Translations under genes and position numbers: made by a program
Shown here: piece by piece, positions 54,647-64,000 of the stretch
Position numbering within the stretch: position 1 is the first letter of the stretch
Layout of the letters: the number at the start of each line of letters is the position of its first letter
Assembly (NCBI GenBank): GCA_015491865.1
Contig: WFVD01000015.1
Coordinates: 248,001 to 312,000, forward strand
Reading direction: 5' to 3'
DNA: 64,000 nt
Origin: Gammaproteobacteria bacterium
GTDB lineage: Bacteria; Pseudomonadota; Gammaproteobacteria; SZUA-140
The notes under the pieces: generated by a model
The model's input: only the letters and a program-made list of their open reading frames with translations
What the model was told of the DNA's origin: nothing
Database searches by the model: none

Positions 54647-55027
54647 CTAATCGTGTGAGAGAACTTCAAGCCAGTGTTGTAAGCTATTGGGCTTTGACCC
54701 GACCAGAATCCTGCCGTGCTCGAGCACTGAACGTAGAAATGCTGCGCGTTGGCCGCGTGCATGCTCAAGTTCTTTACGAGAACTGATAACCAGATCAATA
54801 CGAGGAAATAACCTGACTGTTAACTGTGTTCGTCGGCGTGCCAACTCATCGGCATCGACCACCGTCGACAAGACAATCAACAGATCGACATCGCTTTTCA
54901 TTGTTACATTACCGTTGACGTATGAACCAAACAAAACGACCAAATCAGGCGTGTACGTTATATTCAAACGATGGACAAACGTGCATATGCAATCTGGCAA
55001 ATCCAGGTTAGTAGTATTCACATTCAT
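54647..55027 (-). CDS. MNT-type nucleotidyltransferase-domain protein
   Basis: A 126-residue minimal nucleotidyltransferase of the DNA-polymerase-beta superfamily. The signature FGSYVNG (33-39) and SDVDLLIV (45-52) supply the GS helix and metal-binding Asp46 and Asp48; Asp78 in RIDLVIS is the likely third acid. Such proteins modify another protein or a small molecule with a nucleotide, and many are antitoxins paired with HEPN proteins. No HEPN gene is in the window. Instead its ATG overlaps the TcA stop as ATGA, so it is translated from the same message. The relation to the toxin complex is unknown. Confidence 0.75.
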   Translation of the reverse strand: MNVNTTNLDLPDCICTFVHRLNITYTPDLVVLFGSYVNGNVTMKSDVDLLIVLSTVVDADELARRRTQLTVRLFPRIDLVISSRKELEHARGQRAAFLRSVLEHGRILVGSKPNSLQHWLEVLSHD

Positions 55028-58000
55028 GATAATTCCAATTGCAAGGCGACGACCATACCGGCAAGACGATCAGTGTTCAGAGAAACCCAGTCACCCGCGC
55101 CTCGTTCACGCACACGCAGTGTCAGTGGTTGCAATGCCAATGATGGAGCCGTGACGCTTGCACTAGCAATGATTGATTCTGAGCTAACTGGATCGGCAGG
55201 AATAATCGTAGTCGGAAATGGGGCTGAAGGCGCAATATCGAAGCGCCTTCCAGCATCGTTAAATAAGTGAACATCAAAGCCACTGATGACAACTGTGCGT
55301 CCACGCGCGGCCGCCGGTAATAGACCATGACGAAGCGGTAAAGTCAGCGATTGTTCACCACTTGTCGCGAAAAAGGCCGCCCAGGCCTCTGGGAACTCAT
55401 CTGCGATATTAAAAGCAACCGTTAAGCTCGATGGTGCAGCAGCATCAACGCTCGCCTGTGCCGCTGACGCTAATGGCGCACCGCCATCAAGCGCGGAGTA
55501 GTGCAGATGTAGTTTGACATTAGTGACCGACGAGAGATCCAGTGAATTGCGCGAAGCTGGCAACTCAATTTTCCACTGACTGATGGCACCTGCATTTTCA
55601 AATGGTAGATAACGTGGGTCATCAAGGTTCGCACCTATATTTCGAACAAACAAGCCTGGGTCGTCAATTGCGTTGCCAGTGACGATACCCTGCACAGCTG
55701 CGAACTGATCAGCAAAACGCGAGTCCGTCGCGGGTGGTGCCAGCTTCGGATAACCAGCACTGATTGTGGGAACCAGACGCACGCTATTATGCAGCAGCGT
55801 TGCCACGCACACGACGTTGTCGTGCGAATCTGCATCCGGCCGTTCAACGCTGATGCTTGCACGTGCAATTCGGCGTTGATAGTGCCCAGGATAATCCCGA
55901 TCGAACAGCAACTCATCGAGGTCGATCTCGCAGCTGCCTGAGACCAACAACGTAAGCAGACGGTCTGGAAATTCGTCGCGAAGTGAAATTGTTCGCGTGA
56001 TCTCTTTGCGTCGAATATTCAGATCAAGATACGACGACTCAAGACGACGCAGGTCATGTGCAAGGTTTTCGCCAGCTAACAGACCTCTGCGTAGACTATC
56101 CCAACGACCTGTGCCGATTACGTTGCTATCGACAAGACCCAGTTCGAACTGGTAACAGCGCTCAGCCTTTCGTGCCATCGCCGTAGCCAGACGAAAGGCC
56201 CGAAAGTAAATATTGGACAGTTCTCCGATCATCCAGTCGTACAGCGCCTCGTTGCTGAATTTTGATTGCAAGAACATACGCTCAGCTTCCAGGTCGTCAT
56301 TGGCCTGGCTAAATTGGTCGAGCTGGTATTGAGCGATTTGAACCCGTATCTCGGCGGCCTCCAGCTGCTTTACGGCCTGTTTCTTATCGAACTCTGCGAG
56401 TTTCCCCTCTTTTTTCTTCGCCTTGAATTTCTTCTCAGCTTCAGCAAAAACCTTGACCAGATCAGCGCCCTTTTCGATAAACTGGTTGAACTTCTCCGCA
56501 GCTTTTGCTCCCTTTTCAGCTGCACTGCTCGCAGACTTGCCCCCAGTATTCACGCCGGCTTGTGGTGAACCACCGATGCCAGCGGCGCCAACCAGGAAGT
56601 CTGGGATCGCCGCCAAACCACCGGCAATCAGATAAGACACCATTCCGACAAGCTTCTGAGCAACGCTAACCGACTTCATTGCAGTGTAAGTAATTTCCAG
56701 TTCACTCATAAATTCCGCTTCTTCTGAGCTCTGAATCCGGTAATCCTCAAGTTCAATCGCATAATCAATCGCTTTTTTGTAAGCCTTGGCTTCGGTGAGC
56801 TGCCACTCGAGAATTTGCTCACTGTCAGCATTAACACGCTGACGTTGGTTAACCAATAGTGCCGCCAATGCCTCAGCATCTTTGGACTCGAGTGCAGAGA
56901 GTAACGAGTGGCCAAGGCTGATCACGGCGGCAGTGTAGTCAGTCGCGCGGCGATGGAGTTCAATAAATCGGTAGCTTGGCATTGGTGAACTTAGATCAAG
57001 CAACACTGCACCAAGATCCAGCCCACCAGCACGAGCCCTGACTAATAGCGCAGGGTCAATCGGCGCATCGAACAACGGAAGTTGCAATCCCTCACCACCG
57101 AGGCCACGGCAGTGCCGCAACTTAAAGAGTCGATCATCGATGGTATCCCAGTAGGAGAGTAGCTTCTGATTAGGCGGGATTTTGAAAAAGAACGTCTGCC
57201 CAGGCGGCAGTGGCGGCTCATCACCGCTACCCGAACCACCGCCAGCGCCCGGTGGAACATAATTCTCAATGACCGCTGCTGCGTTTGCGAACGCGTCGAG
57301 TTCAGGCTCAAGTTCGTTCCACGATACTGAGGCACGTTTGGGTGGTGGTACCAGTTGTGGTCGCGGACCGAGCAACTCAGAGGCCATCACGTACAGAAGT
57401 GTTGCTTCATTCAGTGCTTCGCGTGATGCCGTCGAAAACAAAGCGTCACCCCATGCAATCAAGTTATCAAGGTAGGACATAACGACCCGTTTCATATGCG
57501 CAACAGGGCGCAGGTCGGCAAGCAGGTACGGATTGAAAGGATCCTCGCGCCAGCGCGCCACCTGCCCAAGCGCAGCAGGATCGCGTCGATTGACCGCCGC
57601 AAACAGTTGATTGATCCGTTGAGCCTGAATCGTCTCGTTGGTCATCTCCGTGAATGGGCGAGTGATCCAATAACGTTGCGGGGACGGTGCGCTATTGGCG
57701 CGAGTCGGATCGAAGATGTAGTGGAACCATGCGCGCGCTTCGTCGAATCGCTGGTTTTGCGACAGCCGATTGGCGACGTACAGTGGCATGTGCAGGAACA
57801 GCTCCCAGTTGTAACCTGAATACGGCGCATCGTAAACAAAGTCCAGGGTATCAACGTCACTCCCCCAACGGACGACCGGGGTCACCGGATTATAAGTGGC
57901 ATTGAAACTGAACGGTGCCGGGTCCGGAACCAATGCGCCCGGCTCGCTCTGTACGTTCGGCTTGAAGAAGGCATCAAACCCGCCACTCGAGAGTACGTGG

Positions 58001-61000
58001 CGCAAACTACGTACGAACGGGTGATAGAAGCGATGAAAGGTAAAGCGTAGCTGAGTTGGAAGCGAGCTGGGAACTGACGGAGGCACGGTGGTCCAGACGC
58101 TGCCGTTACGCCAGTAACGAGTTGGTTCGACATACCAGGAGCGATGAACATCATTAAGTACGAACGGTGATTCCGGCGTAAATGGAATATCGTTAGCTAG
58201 ACCGATTACCCGATATGGCAGCGGCACGCTACGCAATAAAGTGCCGGTGTCGATGGTCGACTCAAAGCGCAGAGCGGCTTGCACCGAATCCAAATCATTG
58301 CGTTGCTGGGCAACAAGTGCGCCAGCTTCGTTCAGCATGGCTGGTTCACCCGGAAGTGCAGGTTCAGCCTCGCTTTCTGCTAGTACGAGTAAATCCCTGG
58401 CCCTGAGGCCGTAGAGCCCCCGCGCACGCTGCAGAAGCTGTCGCGACCCGGTGTCAGCATCGACCTGAAGATCGCGCAGTTTTAGCTCGTTAAATCGGCC
58501 GTCGAATACTGCTCGACCGAGATGCACTGCTCTGTACAGAGGATCGTAGATATCATCATCGCCAAATAAAACTTCGCCTATCGCACGCATCACATCTTCA
58601 ATGGAGCTTGGACCACTTCGGTAGATATCAATCAGCAGCGAAGCGCCACCAGGCTGAACTTTGAGCGTGTAGCGTGCTTCGATGTCATGATCGCTGACTG
58701 CCTGCCCCTCGAAAAAGAACGGCTTGTCAAATAATGATTGCGCAGAAAGTTGTGGTGCTTGCCATTGGTCATCACGCAAACTGGTGGCATAAATTCGCAG
58801 TTCGATAAAACGATCAGCAGGCTCGCTATCGCGGGCCGCACCGTCAGTTGCAGGGAGTCGTTGCTGTGGCTCCGGTGCGACGAATGCCTGCAGCCAGAAA
58901 AGATGCAATCTTCCCGCGTAGAACGCAGGTATAACATGCTGCCCAGTAATATCGACTGGAATCTTTGCCCATGGCTCCCACCGTCTGTTGGCGAAACGAC
59001 GAATAAAGAACTGCACGGGGTCGCCCGAGCTGCGGCCAACCACGTAAAAATTTCCGCTACGCGGTTCGCTGCACATGCCTGTCACCCGCAACTGAGCAAC
59101 CTCGGCGAATTGATCCAGGTAGCCGAGTGCAGCCGATTCGAGACTATCCCGAGTAGCTTCGCGCTGCTGCACAGCGCGATCAAAGGCTACAAAAATCTCG
59201 GAGCGATCGGGTCGCTGTGCCTCGATCAACCAGTTCTCTGGATAGAGAAAGACCTTGCGTGCCGCCTCCCAAACACGATAGCGATCCATCCAGCGCCACT
59301 GGTTCCAATCCTCATCTATATCAACGTCAGCCTGCGCATCGCGCTCCAGGTTCATCAGAATACGCTGCACAAACAACTGTACCGAAGCGTACGCTTGCAC
59401 GATGCGGGTCGTTACCTGGCACGATGACATTTCAACATCAAGCAGGAAGCGACCGAACAGATCAGCTGTGTCGACACCCCAAAGCGGATTACCATCGCTA
59501 TCGCTCATTGCGAGTAAACGCCACATCAGCGCATCGCGGCGACGTTCGCGTAGCGGGTCCATGATTTCAGGGGCCAGCTCCAGCCAGCCTTCGGTGGTGT
59601 AACGAGATTTCAAAGCCTGCCATGCTTCATTGGCCTGGGCCAACGCTGGCTCGGTGGCAGCCCCCCAGGCGATGAGCTGCGTTGCGCTCGCACCGCTGAC
59701 CTCAACCATCGCAAGCAGACGGCGCAAACGCTCATAGCTGTGAGGATTAAGCCAGGGGTTCGGTGGCGATACGGGGCTAGACGGTGGTGTAGTGATGGCC
59801 AATGCCGTAGCACTTATCGCAATATCAGTAACAGGCCAACCAGTAATGTCGGCCAGGCTTTCATGGATCTGTGTTTCACTGCTGATACTGGCATCCAGGA
59901 TGCTGTCGATCAGAGCACGCAACGAATTGATGGCGGAGAGGGATGATGTACTATAGGTCAACGCATCGAAAGCTCGATCAAGAACGACAAATTGAGCGGT
60001 GGCTAGCCAGGCATCAATCAACTGATCCGGCTGGGTCGATAGCACTGGTAACGTCGACAAATCGATTGCGCCGACCGCTGCACCGCGCTGCACAAGCCAG
60101 GCCATTTCCTCATCATTCAGATGTAAAGCTCGAACGACGAGCGAAAGCTTATCGAGCAACCGTGCCGCAGCAAACGCTTCGGGCATTCCTGCGGGTGTAA
60201 TATCGAGTGCATAAACACCTGAAGCATCACGGCCTATTAGTGCCAAATTGGTGAACGTAGATATTATCCGATTTGTGGTTAAGGGTTGGTTGACGTTACG
60301 CAGTAAATATTCAGCGTGAGATTCACCAATTGAATACGCGGAGGCGATCGCGGAAACCACTCTCGTCTGTGTCAACCAGCTTGTCAGTGGCGTAAGCAAC
60401 GCCGTCGCGCGAGCGGCGGTTTCCGCTTCACGCGGGCCTGGCGGCGTAGGGGGTGAGCTGAGTGGAAGCGTTAGCGCAGCCTGAGCACTCGCAACCCCCA
60501 TAAAGATGCCGAAATGAGTCGCGATAAACGCATTGCGATCACTCGAGCTGCCAGTGAAGGAGCCGTCGACAATCGCCATTGCCATTGCCAGCGTTTGACC
60601 GTCGCGTAACGAAGGTAGTGAGGCGAGTTGACGCTGCAACAGCGCCAACGGCGAATCCGACGAGTTAAAGATGTCGTCTTCGACCTGCTGTAAGGTAGTT
60701 CGTACGCTTTGAATTATTTCAGCAAGCTGCGCCTCACTACGTGCTGCCGAGGTTAACGTTTGCGTTAGCACATACTGCAATTCAGTTACTTGCATACCCG
60801 ACTGAGCAAGATCACCAGCACGTTTAACAAAGTTAGAAGTTTCAGTTATCGAGGTAAATGCATCTGCGAAGACACCACCAGCCAGATAGGCTGCATTACC
60901 TATGTCAATTTTCAGTATGCGTGCCAGTTTGATGCTGCGGTACATTAGGCTTAACGTAGTGAGCGTGAGTTCTCCATTGGTAGTCATTACCAGATTTTCG

Positions 61001-63894
61001 GCTTCATTTTGTGACAACGAAAGCGCCGCGCGTACTGCCGGAAGATGGTCATAGAGTGCTGGCGGCGGCGTTGTCGACAACAATGTCGTCAGCTCTAGCG
61101 CCGGATCCGGTGGTAGCAGCGGATTTTCGAAAATGCGTGCGTATAATGAGTGCTGAGTATCTCCACCAGGCAAGCGATGTTCACGAGTACCTATCTCTTG
61201 CCAGAACGTAAGTAACTGCTCTACCGTAAGCCCTGTTTTATCTTGAAGTTGCCTGATACTGAAAAGCATGCGTAGTGCAGCATCATCCAGTACACCGTTA
61301 GCAACGGCTGGCGCATTCAGAAGTTCGTCGACTTCCCACATTTTCCATCCGCTGCGCCGCCACAGTCGCAAAAAACGGTGAATTCGATCGAGGCGCTCGT
61401 CGTTCAAACCGACCAACCGCTGTATCGATGTGTCACAGCGGTCATCAACACCAGTCAGTGCGATTGCAGCACCGCCAGCGCGAGGCCAGCGACAATCAAG
61501 CAGTTGTAGAAGTTGATCATAGTTAATCTGTGCCGCCTGGAGAAAAGTGGCAACGACCCCCAGATCGGCAATAGGATCACTCGTGTTCCAGATGACACTT
61601 AATGGTTCGGCGCCAGCAGCCGAAGCGGGAGTGGTAATCAGTTGGTGCTCGTTGGCACCAATACGAAAGTAGGCTGTAGCAATCGCGGTAGCCTGGGCCG
61701 ACGCAGCAGATGAATCAACTGGCACCACCGCATCGCGCAGTTGCCACAACGCAATGTCGGAACGACCGAGGATAGTCATTAGCTCATCGAAGGGGCGCTC
61801 GTAAGGCAGATAATGCGGGAACGCCGCTTCAGCCAAAACGCTGTACGCAGCATCGTTGACATACTCCGGAGCAGCCCGTAACTCGGCTGCTGAGCGCGTC
61901 GTCTGACGGCTGACTGGTGAGACAGGAGGACTAACAGCATCTTCGAGAAGCTCGTTAACTAGATCGATGTAGGGCAGAGGCGTATTCGTATTCGCGCAAT
62001 CAAGATCAAGTTCGCCAATGTCTGGTCGCCGCTCCCGCAGGGCTTGTAGTGGGTTAGCGTATGGGCCGTCGCTATTAAGGCGTCGATTTCGTAACCAAAG
62101 CAGGATATCCGAAAGGTAGGCCACCGGGCTAAGAATAGAAGTACACGGGTCAACTGCACAGGCATCCTGTGAACCAAATAAGTTTGCCAACGACGGATGA
62201 CGTTTGATCGCTGAGTCGATCGTATCGCCAAACGGTGCTGCTGGGCCGGTCGCTGCCGGATAAATGCCCCGTAACTGAGAGTTAAACTGAAGAAGAAGTC
62301 CTATGCTGGCCGCATAGCGCATACTGCCGACCGAATAGATTCGATCCGATTCTAACGGGCTAACGCCACGTTGCCGGAGCAAATCAATCGTCTGGCTACG
62401 CCCAAGAGCGTGTATTTTCGCTGCCGAGTCAAGACCGGCAATCATCATAGTTGCACTGGTTGATGGGTCGCGAGAGATTCTTAGCACCCGCTGCATTCGC
62501 TCTACCTGTTTAATCGTTTGCATTTGTGCGACCGGGTTGACACCCTGGAACGCTTCTTCACCATTTTCTTCCAGCCAGGTTCCAAGATTAGTCTTCACCA
62601 GGTCAAGCGAGGAACTGTTGCGAAAGAACTGCGCAAGTGGCTTCTGAAGCTGTTCCGGTGCAATGCGCTCGCGTTCAACGACAGCGGCCAACGCAATCGT
62701 AGGATAGCGGCGCTGTACTCGCTCGAAAATTTCACGTGCATACAGCCTGGCTGGTGATTCGTTTTTTGATGGGAGAATATTCGGTGGAACAGTATTTTCG
62801 CCGGCTCCCTCTATCAGTTCTAACCAGTCCTTCAGTTCCAATTGTGCCAGGGACGTTATTTGAGGCTGGTTCCTGGATGAAAGTTTTTGATCAATCGCCT
62901 CAATCATCGGCACATGGTTCTTGACTAGAGCACCAAGCTCAAGCGTACGACGTATCGAGAGAACCTCATCAGGTTCGAACCCCAGTTCTGGCCTGGCTAG
63001 TTCCTCCCAGAAACGTTCTGACGAGCCACGATAGGCGCTCCACGCCGAAGCGAATTGCCCGTGTTTTGTCTCCGCAATTCCAGCACTCTTGAGTAATGTT
63101 TCCAGTGACGCTTTTCCTGTGCCAAAGGGCGATTCGAGCTGACGACGTTCGCGCAAGCACTCAAGCCTCTCAATAATACGGTTGATAGCACATATGATCT
63201 CAGATGGAACAAGGCGTTTATCAACGGCTGTTTTGATTGTCTTTTCTTGCACCTCGCGATCAACGCTGATGATGAGATTGACAACATGCTCAATCAAAGG
63301 ATCGATTAGCTGGAAGTCGTCACTGGCCTCAATTAGCGAAGATGGCAACGAACCAGGCACACCGAGTCTCAGGAATGCGAAAACTACCTCTGGAGGAAGG
63401 TCGATCCTGTTGCTGACACGATCGGTGACGATCATTTGCATCACAGACTCAGGTGGAACAAGGAGCTCACGCGCTAGAAAACTTACGTCTGCATGGTCTT
63501 TATCTTCACGAAGATCACAGATTTTTATCGTACCAAGCTGGAGATTGAGGCTGTCGAGCAGCCGCGAGTACTCGTCGTTCTGGCTGGGCGCGAAACGCAG
63601 CACTACATTTTTGGTATCCGCCGGAAGGATTATGTCGCTACGGATCTCACTGGGTATTGCTGTTTTATTTTTATCATCCAAAGTCGCAACAAGATAAATC
63701 CTGGCGTCGATCGGAAATGACTTAGGTAGTTCTAGTGCAAACTTAAAGCTGCCATCCTCTGCACTGACACCTGTGCCAACAACCAGGTCCTCTCGAAGTC
63801 TTGGCCAGGCGGCAGTAACGCCAATGTTGTCGATAGGACGACCATTATTATCGACGACAATACCAGTTGCATAAAATCGAATGGGCTTTTTCAT
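55024..63894 (-). CDS. TcA-type subunit of an insecticidal-like toxin complex
   Basis: A 2956-residue protein of the Tc toxin A family, which forms a pentameric, receptor-binding translocation channel for a TcB-TcC cocoon. Recognisable parts, in order: a carboxypeptidase-regulatory-like beta domain (~1-95); a VRP1-like region with ILSPVAYLSDILLWLR near 585 and NTNTPLPYIDLVNELLEDA near 635; RVWEAARKVFLYPENWLIEA near 1540 with a following neuraminidase-like region; SGYNWELFLHMPLYVANRLS near 2030; a long coiled coil with a hydrophobic tip (~2412-2440), the probable pore former; and a C-terminal TcB-binding domain to 2956. No signal peptide. At 2956 residues it is longer than the typical ~2500. 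TcB and TcC are not in the window and could lie to the right. Confidence 0.9.
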   Translation of the reverse strand: MKKPIRFYATGIVVDNNGRPIDNIGVTAAWPRLREDLVVGTGVSAEDGSFKFALELPKSFPIDARIYLVATLDDKNKTAIPSEIRSDIILPADTKNVVLRFAPSQNDEYSRLLDSLNLQLGTIKICDLREDKDHADVSFLARELLVPPESVMQMIVTDRVSNRIDLPPEVVFAFLRLGVPGSLPSSLIEASDDFQLIDPLIEHVVNLIISVDREVQEKTIKTAVDKRLVPSEIICAINRIIERLECLRERRQLESPFGTGKASLETLLKSAGIAETKHGQFASAWSAYRGSSERFWEELARPELGFEPDEVLSIRRTLELGALVKNHVPMIEAIDQKLSSRNQPQITSLAQLELKDWLELIEGAGENTVPPNILPSKNESPARLYAREIFERVQRRYPTIALAAVVERERIAPEQLQKPLAQFFRNSSSLDLVKTNLGTWLEENGEEAFQGVNPVAQMQTIKQVERMQRVLRISRDPSTSATMMIAGLDSAAKIHALGRSQTIDLLRQRGVSPLESDRIYSVGSMRYAASIGLLLQFNSQLRGIYPAATGPAAPFGDTIDSAIKRHPSLANLFGSQDACAVDPCTSILSPVAYLSDILLWLRNRRLNSDGPYANPLQALRERRPDIGELDLDCANTNTPLPYIDLVNELLEDAVSPPVSPVSRQTTRSAAELRAAPEYVNDAAYSVLAEAAFPHYLPYERPFDELMTILGRSDIALWQLRDAVVPVDSSAASAQATAIATAYFRIGANEHQLITTPASAAGAEPLSVIWNTSDPIADLGVVATFLQAAQINYDQLLQLLDCRWPRAGGAAIALTGVDDRCDTSIQRLVGLNDERLDRIHRFLRLWRRSGWKMWEVDELLNAPAVANGVLDDAALRMLFSIRQLQDKTGLTVEQLLTFWQEIGTREHRLPGGDTQHSLYARIFENPLLPPDPALELTTLLSTTPPPALYDHLPAVRAALSLSQNEAENLVMTTNGELTLTTLSLMYRSIKLARILKIDIGNAAYLAGGVFADAFTSITETSNFVKRAGDLAQSGMQVTELQYVLTQTLTSAARSEAQLAEIIQSVRTTLQQVEDDIFNSSDSPLALLQRQLASLPSLRDGQTLAMAMAIVDGSFTGSSSDRNAFIATHFGIFMGVASAQAALTLPLSSPPTPPGPREAETAARATALLTPLTSWLTQTRVVSAIASAYSIGESHAEYLLRNVNQPLTTNRIISTFTNLALIGRDASGVYALDITPAGMPEAFAAARLLDKLSLVVRALHLNDEEMAWLVQRGAAVGAIDLSTLPVLSTQPDQLIDAWLATAQFVVLDRAFDALTYSTSSLSAINSLRALIDSILDASISSETQIHESLADITGWPVTDIAISATALAITTPPSSPVSPPNPWLNPHSYERLRRLLAMVEVSGASATQLIAWGAATEPALAQANEAWQALKSRYTTEGWLELAPEIMDPLRERRRDALMWRLLAMSDSDGNPLWGVDTADLFGRFLLDVEMSSCQVTTRIVQAYASVQLFVQRILMNLERDAQADVDIDEDWNQWRWMDRYRVWEAARKVFLYPENWLIEAQRPDRSEIFVAFDRAVQQREATRDSLESAALGYLDQFAEVAQLRVTGMCSEPRSGNFYVVGRSSGDPVQFFIRRFANRRWEPWAKIPVDITGQHVIPAFYAGRLHLFWLQAFVAPEPQQRLPATDGAARDSEPADRFIELRIYATSLRDDQWQAPQLSAQSLFDKPFFFEGQAVSDHDIEARYTLKVQPGGASLLIDIYRSGPSSIEDVMRAIGEVLFGDDDIYDPLYRAVHLGRAVFDGRFNELKLRDLQVDADTGSRQLLQRARGLYGLRARDLLVLAESEAEPALPGEPAMLNEAGALVAQQRNDLDSVQAALRFESTIDTGTLLRSVPLPYRVIGLANDIPFTPESPFVLNDVHRSWYVEPTRYWRNGSVWTTVPPSVPSSLPTQLRFTFHRFYHPFVRSLRHVLSSGGFDAFFKPNVQSEPGALVPDPAPFSFNATYNPVTPVVRWGSDVDTLDFVYDAPYSGYNWELFLHMPLYVANRLSQNQRFDEARAWFHYIFDPTRANSAPSPQRYWITRPFTEMTNETIQAQRINQLFAAVNRRDPAALGQVARWREDPFNPYLLADLRPVAHMKRVVMSYLDNLIAWGDALFSTASREALNEATLLYVMASELLGPRPQLVPPPKRASVSWNELEPELDAFANAAAVIENYVPPGAGGGSGSGDEPPLPPGQTFFFKIPPNQKLLSYWDTIDDRLFKLRHCRGLGGEGLQLPLFDAPIDPALLVRARAGGLDLGAVLLDLSSPMPSYRFIELHRRATDYTAAVISLGHSLLSALESKDAEALAALLVNQRQRVNADSEQILEWQLTEAKAYKKAIDYAIELEDYRIQSSEEAEFMSELEITYTAMKSVSVAQKLVGMVSYLIAGGLAAIPDFLVGAAGIGGSPQAGVNTGGKSASSAAEKGAKAAEKFNQFIEKGADLVKVFAEAEKKFKAKKKEGKLAEFDKKQAVKQLEAAEIRVQIAQYQLDQFSQANDDLEAERMFLQSKFSNEALYDWMIGELSNIYFRAFRLATAMARKAERCYQFELGLVDSNVIGTGRWDSLRRGLLAGENLAHDLRRLESSYLDLNIRRKEITRTISLRDEFPDRLLTLLVSGSCEIDLDELLFDRDYPGHYQRRIARASISVERPDADSHDNVVCVATLLHNSVRLVPTISAGYPKLAPPATDSRFADQFAAVQGIVTGNAIDDPGLFVRNIGANLDDPRYLPFENAGAISQWKIELPASRNSLDLSSVTNVKLHLHYSALDGGAPLASAAQASVDAAAPSSLTVAFNIADEFPEAWAAFFATSGEQSLTLPLRHGLLPAAARGRTVVISGFDVHLFNDAGRRFDIAPSAPFPTTIIPADPVSSESIIASASVTAPSLALQPLTLRVRERGAGDWVSLNTDRLAGMVVALQLELS

Positions 63895-64000
63895 TTTTCA
63901 GGCCTTATATGTCTGTTCAAATACCCAGCGTGCAGGTAAAACATGTGCAGTAAAAAGATGTTCACAACAAGCCCCTGTTCCGCATAAATCTCTTGCCAGT
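63895..64000. other. Right edge, upstream of the TcA gene
   Basis: The last 106 bases show no gene. The sequence just before the TcA ATG has only a weak ribosome site. The TcA promoter or a preceding co-transcribed gene must lie to the right. Confidence 0.4.

Noticed and set aside
54687..55154. Plus-strand frame of 155 codons opposite the nucleotidyltransferase
   Set aside because: Antisense shadow of the NTase and TcA genes, Arg/Ser-rich, without motifs.
1..64000. tRNA, rRNA, CRISPR, IS or prophage elements
   Set aside because: None was recognised on reading both strands; a covariance-model or IS search was not possible here.

Overview
The window looks like part of the chromosome of a motile gammaproteobacterium with a polar flagellum. 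The evidence is the Pseudomonas/Vibrio-type flagellar order (fliC-flaG-fliD-fliS-fliT, an FlrA/FlrB/FlrC sigma-54 cascade, then fliEFGHIJK), sigma-28 and sigma-54 promoter motifs, a DamX-like AAA+SPOR protein, Aer and globin chemoreceptors, and base composition near 50% GC. The species cannot be named from the sequence. I saw no rRNA, tRNA, CRISPR array, insertion sequence or prophage.

Layout. (1) 0.3-9.7 kb holds scattered housekeeping and envelope genes: a PhoD-like phosphatase and a membrane protein, cysS, an Aer-type aerotaxis receptor, a DUF2237 protein, a PsiE-like membrane protein, an RluA-family pseudouridine synthase and an alpha/beta-hydrolase-OsmC fusion. (2) 9.6-15.7 kb holds a DamX-like protein divergent from a MacAB-type ABC operon (adaptor, ATPase, two permeases). 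(3) 16.0-18.7 kb encodes a soluble globin-PAS3-HAMP-MCP chemoreceptor behind a sigma-28-like promoter. (4) 18.7-26.6 kb holds a TonB-dependent receptor, two adjacent citrate-synthase-fold proteins without recognisable catalytic residues, an 884-nt gene-free gap, and a YfiR / CHASE8-HAMP-PAS-GGDEF-EAL pair for cyclic-di-GMP signalling. (5) 26.7-28.4 kb holds a small exported protein and an arsR-arsM arsenic pair with an apparently leaderless arsR. (6) 28.7-31.2 kb is a three-gene cassette of unknown purpose: staphylococcal-type nuclease, helix-hairpin-helix/OB-like protein and coiled-coil Cys-rich protein. (7) 31.5-49.7 kb holds slyD and the flagellar block, all on the minus strand. (8) 50.0-54.4 kb, divergent from fliC, encodes a giant protein with two GT41 (O-GlcNAc-transferase/SPINDLY) catalytic domains between three TPR arrays, probably the flagellin glycosyltransferase. 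(9) 54.6-63.9 kb holds a 2956-residue TcA subunit of an insecticidal-type toxin complex, whose stop overlaps the start of a small MNT-type nucleotidyltransferase.

How the genes may work together. Oxygen and redox sensing (Aer, globin chemoreceptor) and cyclic-di-GMP (GGDEF-EAL protein, PilZ-like protein, FlrA with the LFRS and KExxxRN ligand motifs) converge on flagellar motility. In the cascade, FlrA probably switches on flrBC from a sigma-54 promoter, FlrC drives the sigma-54 fliK and perhaps fliD promoters, and FliA drives fliC, the globin receptor and perhaps the glycosyltransferase. The strongest candidates for something undescribed are the double-headed glycosyltransferase, the nuclease cassette, the TcA-nucleotidyltransferase pair and the citrate-synthase-like pair.
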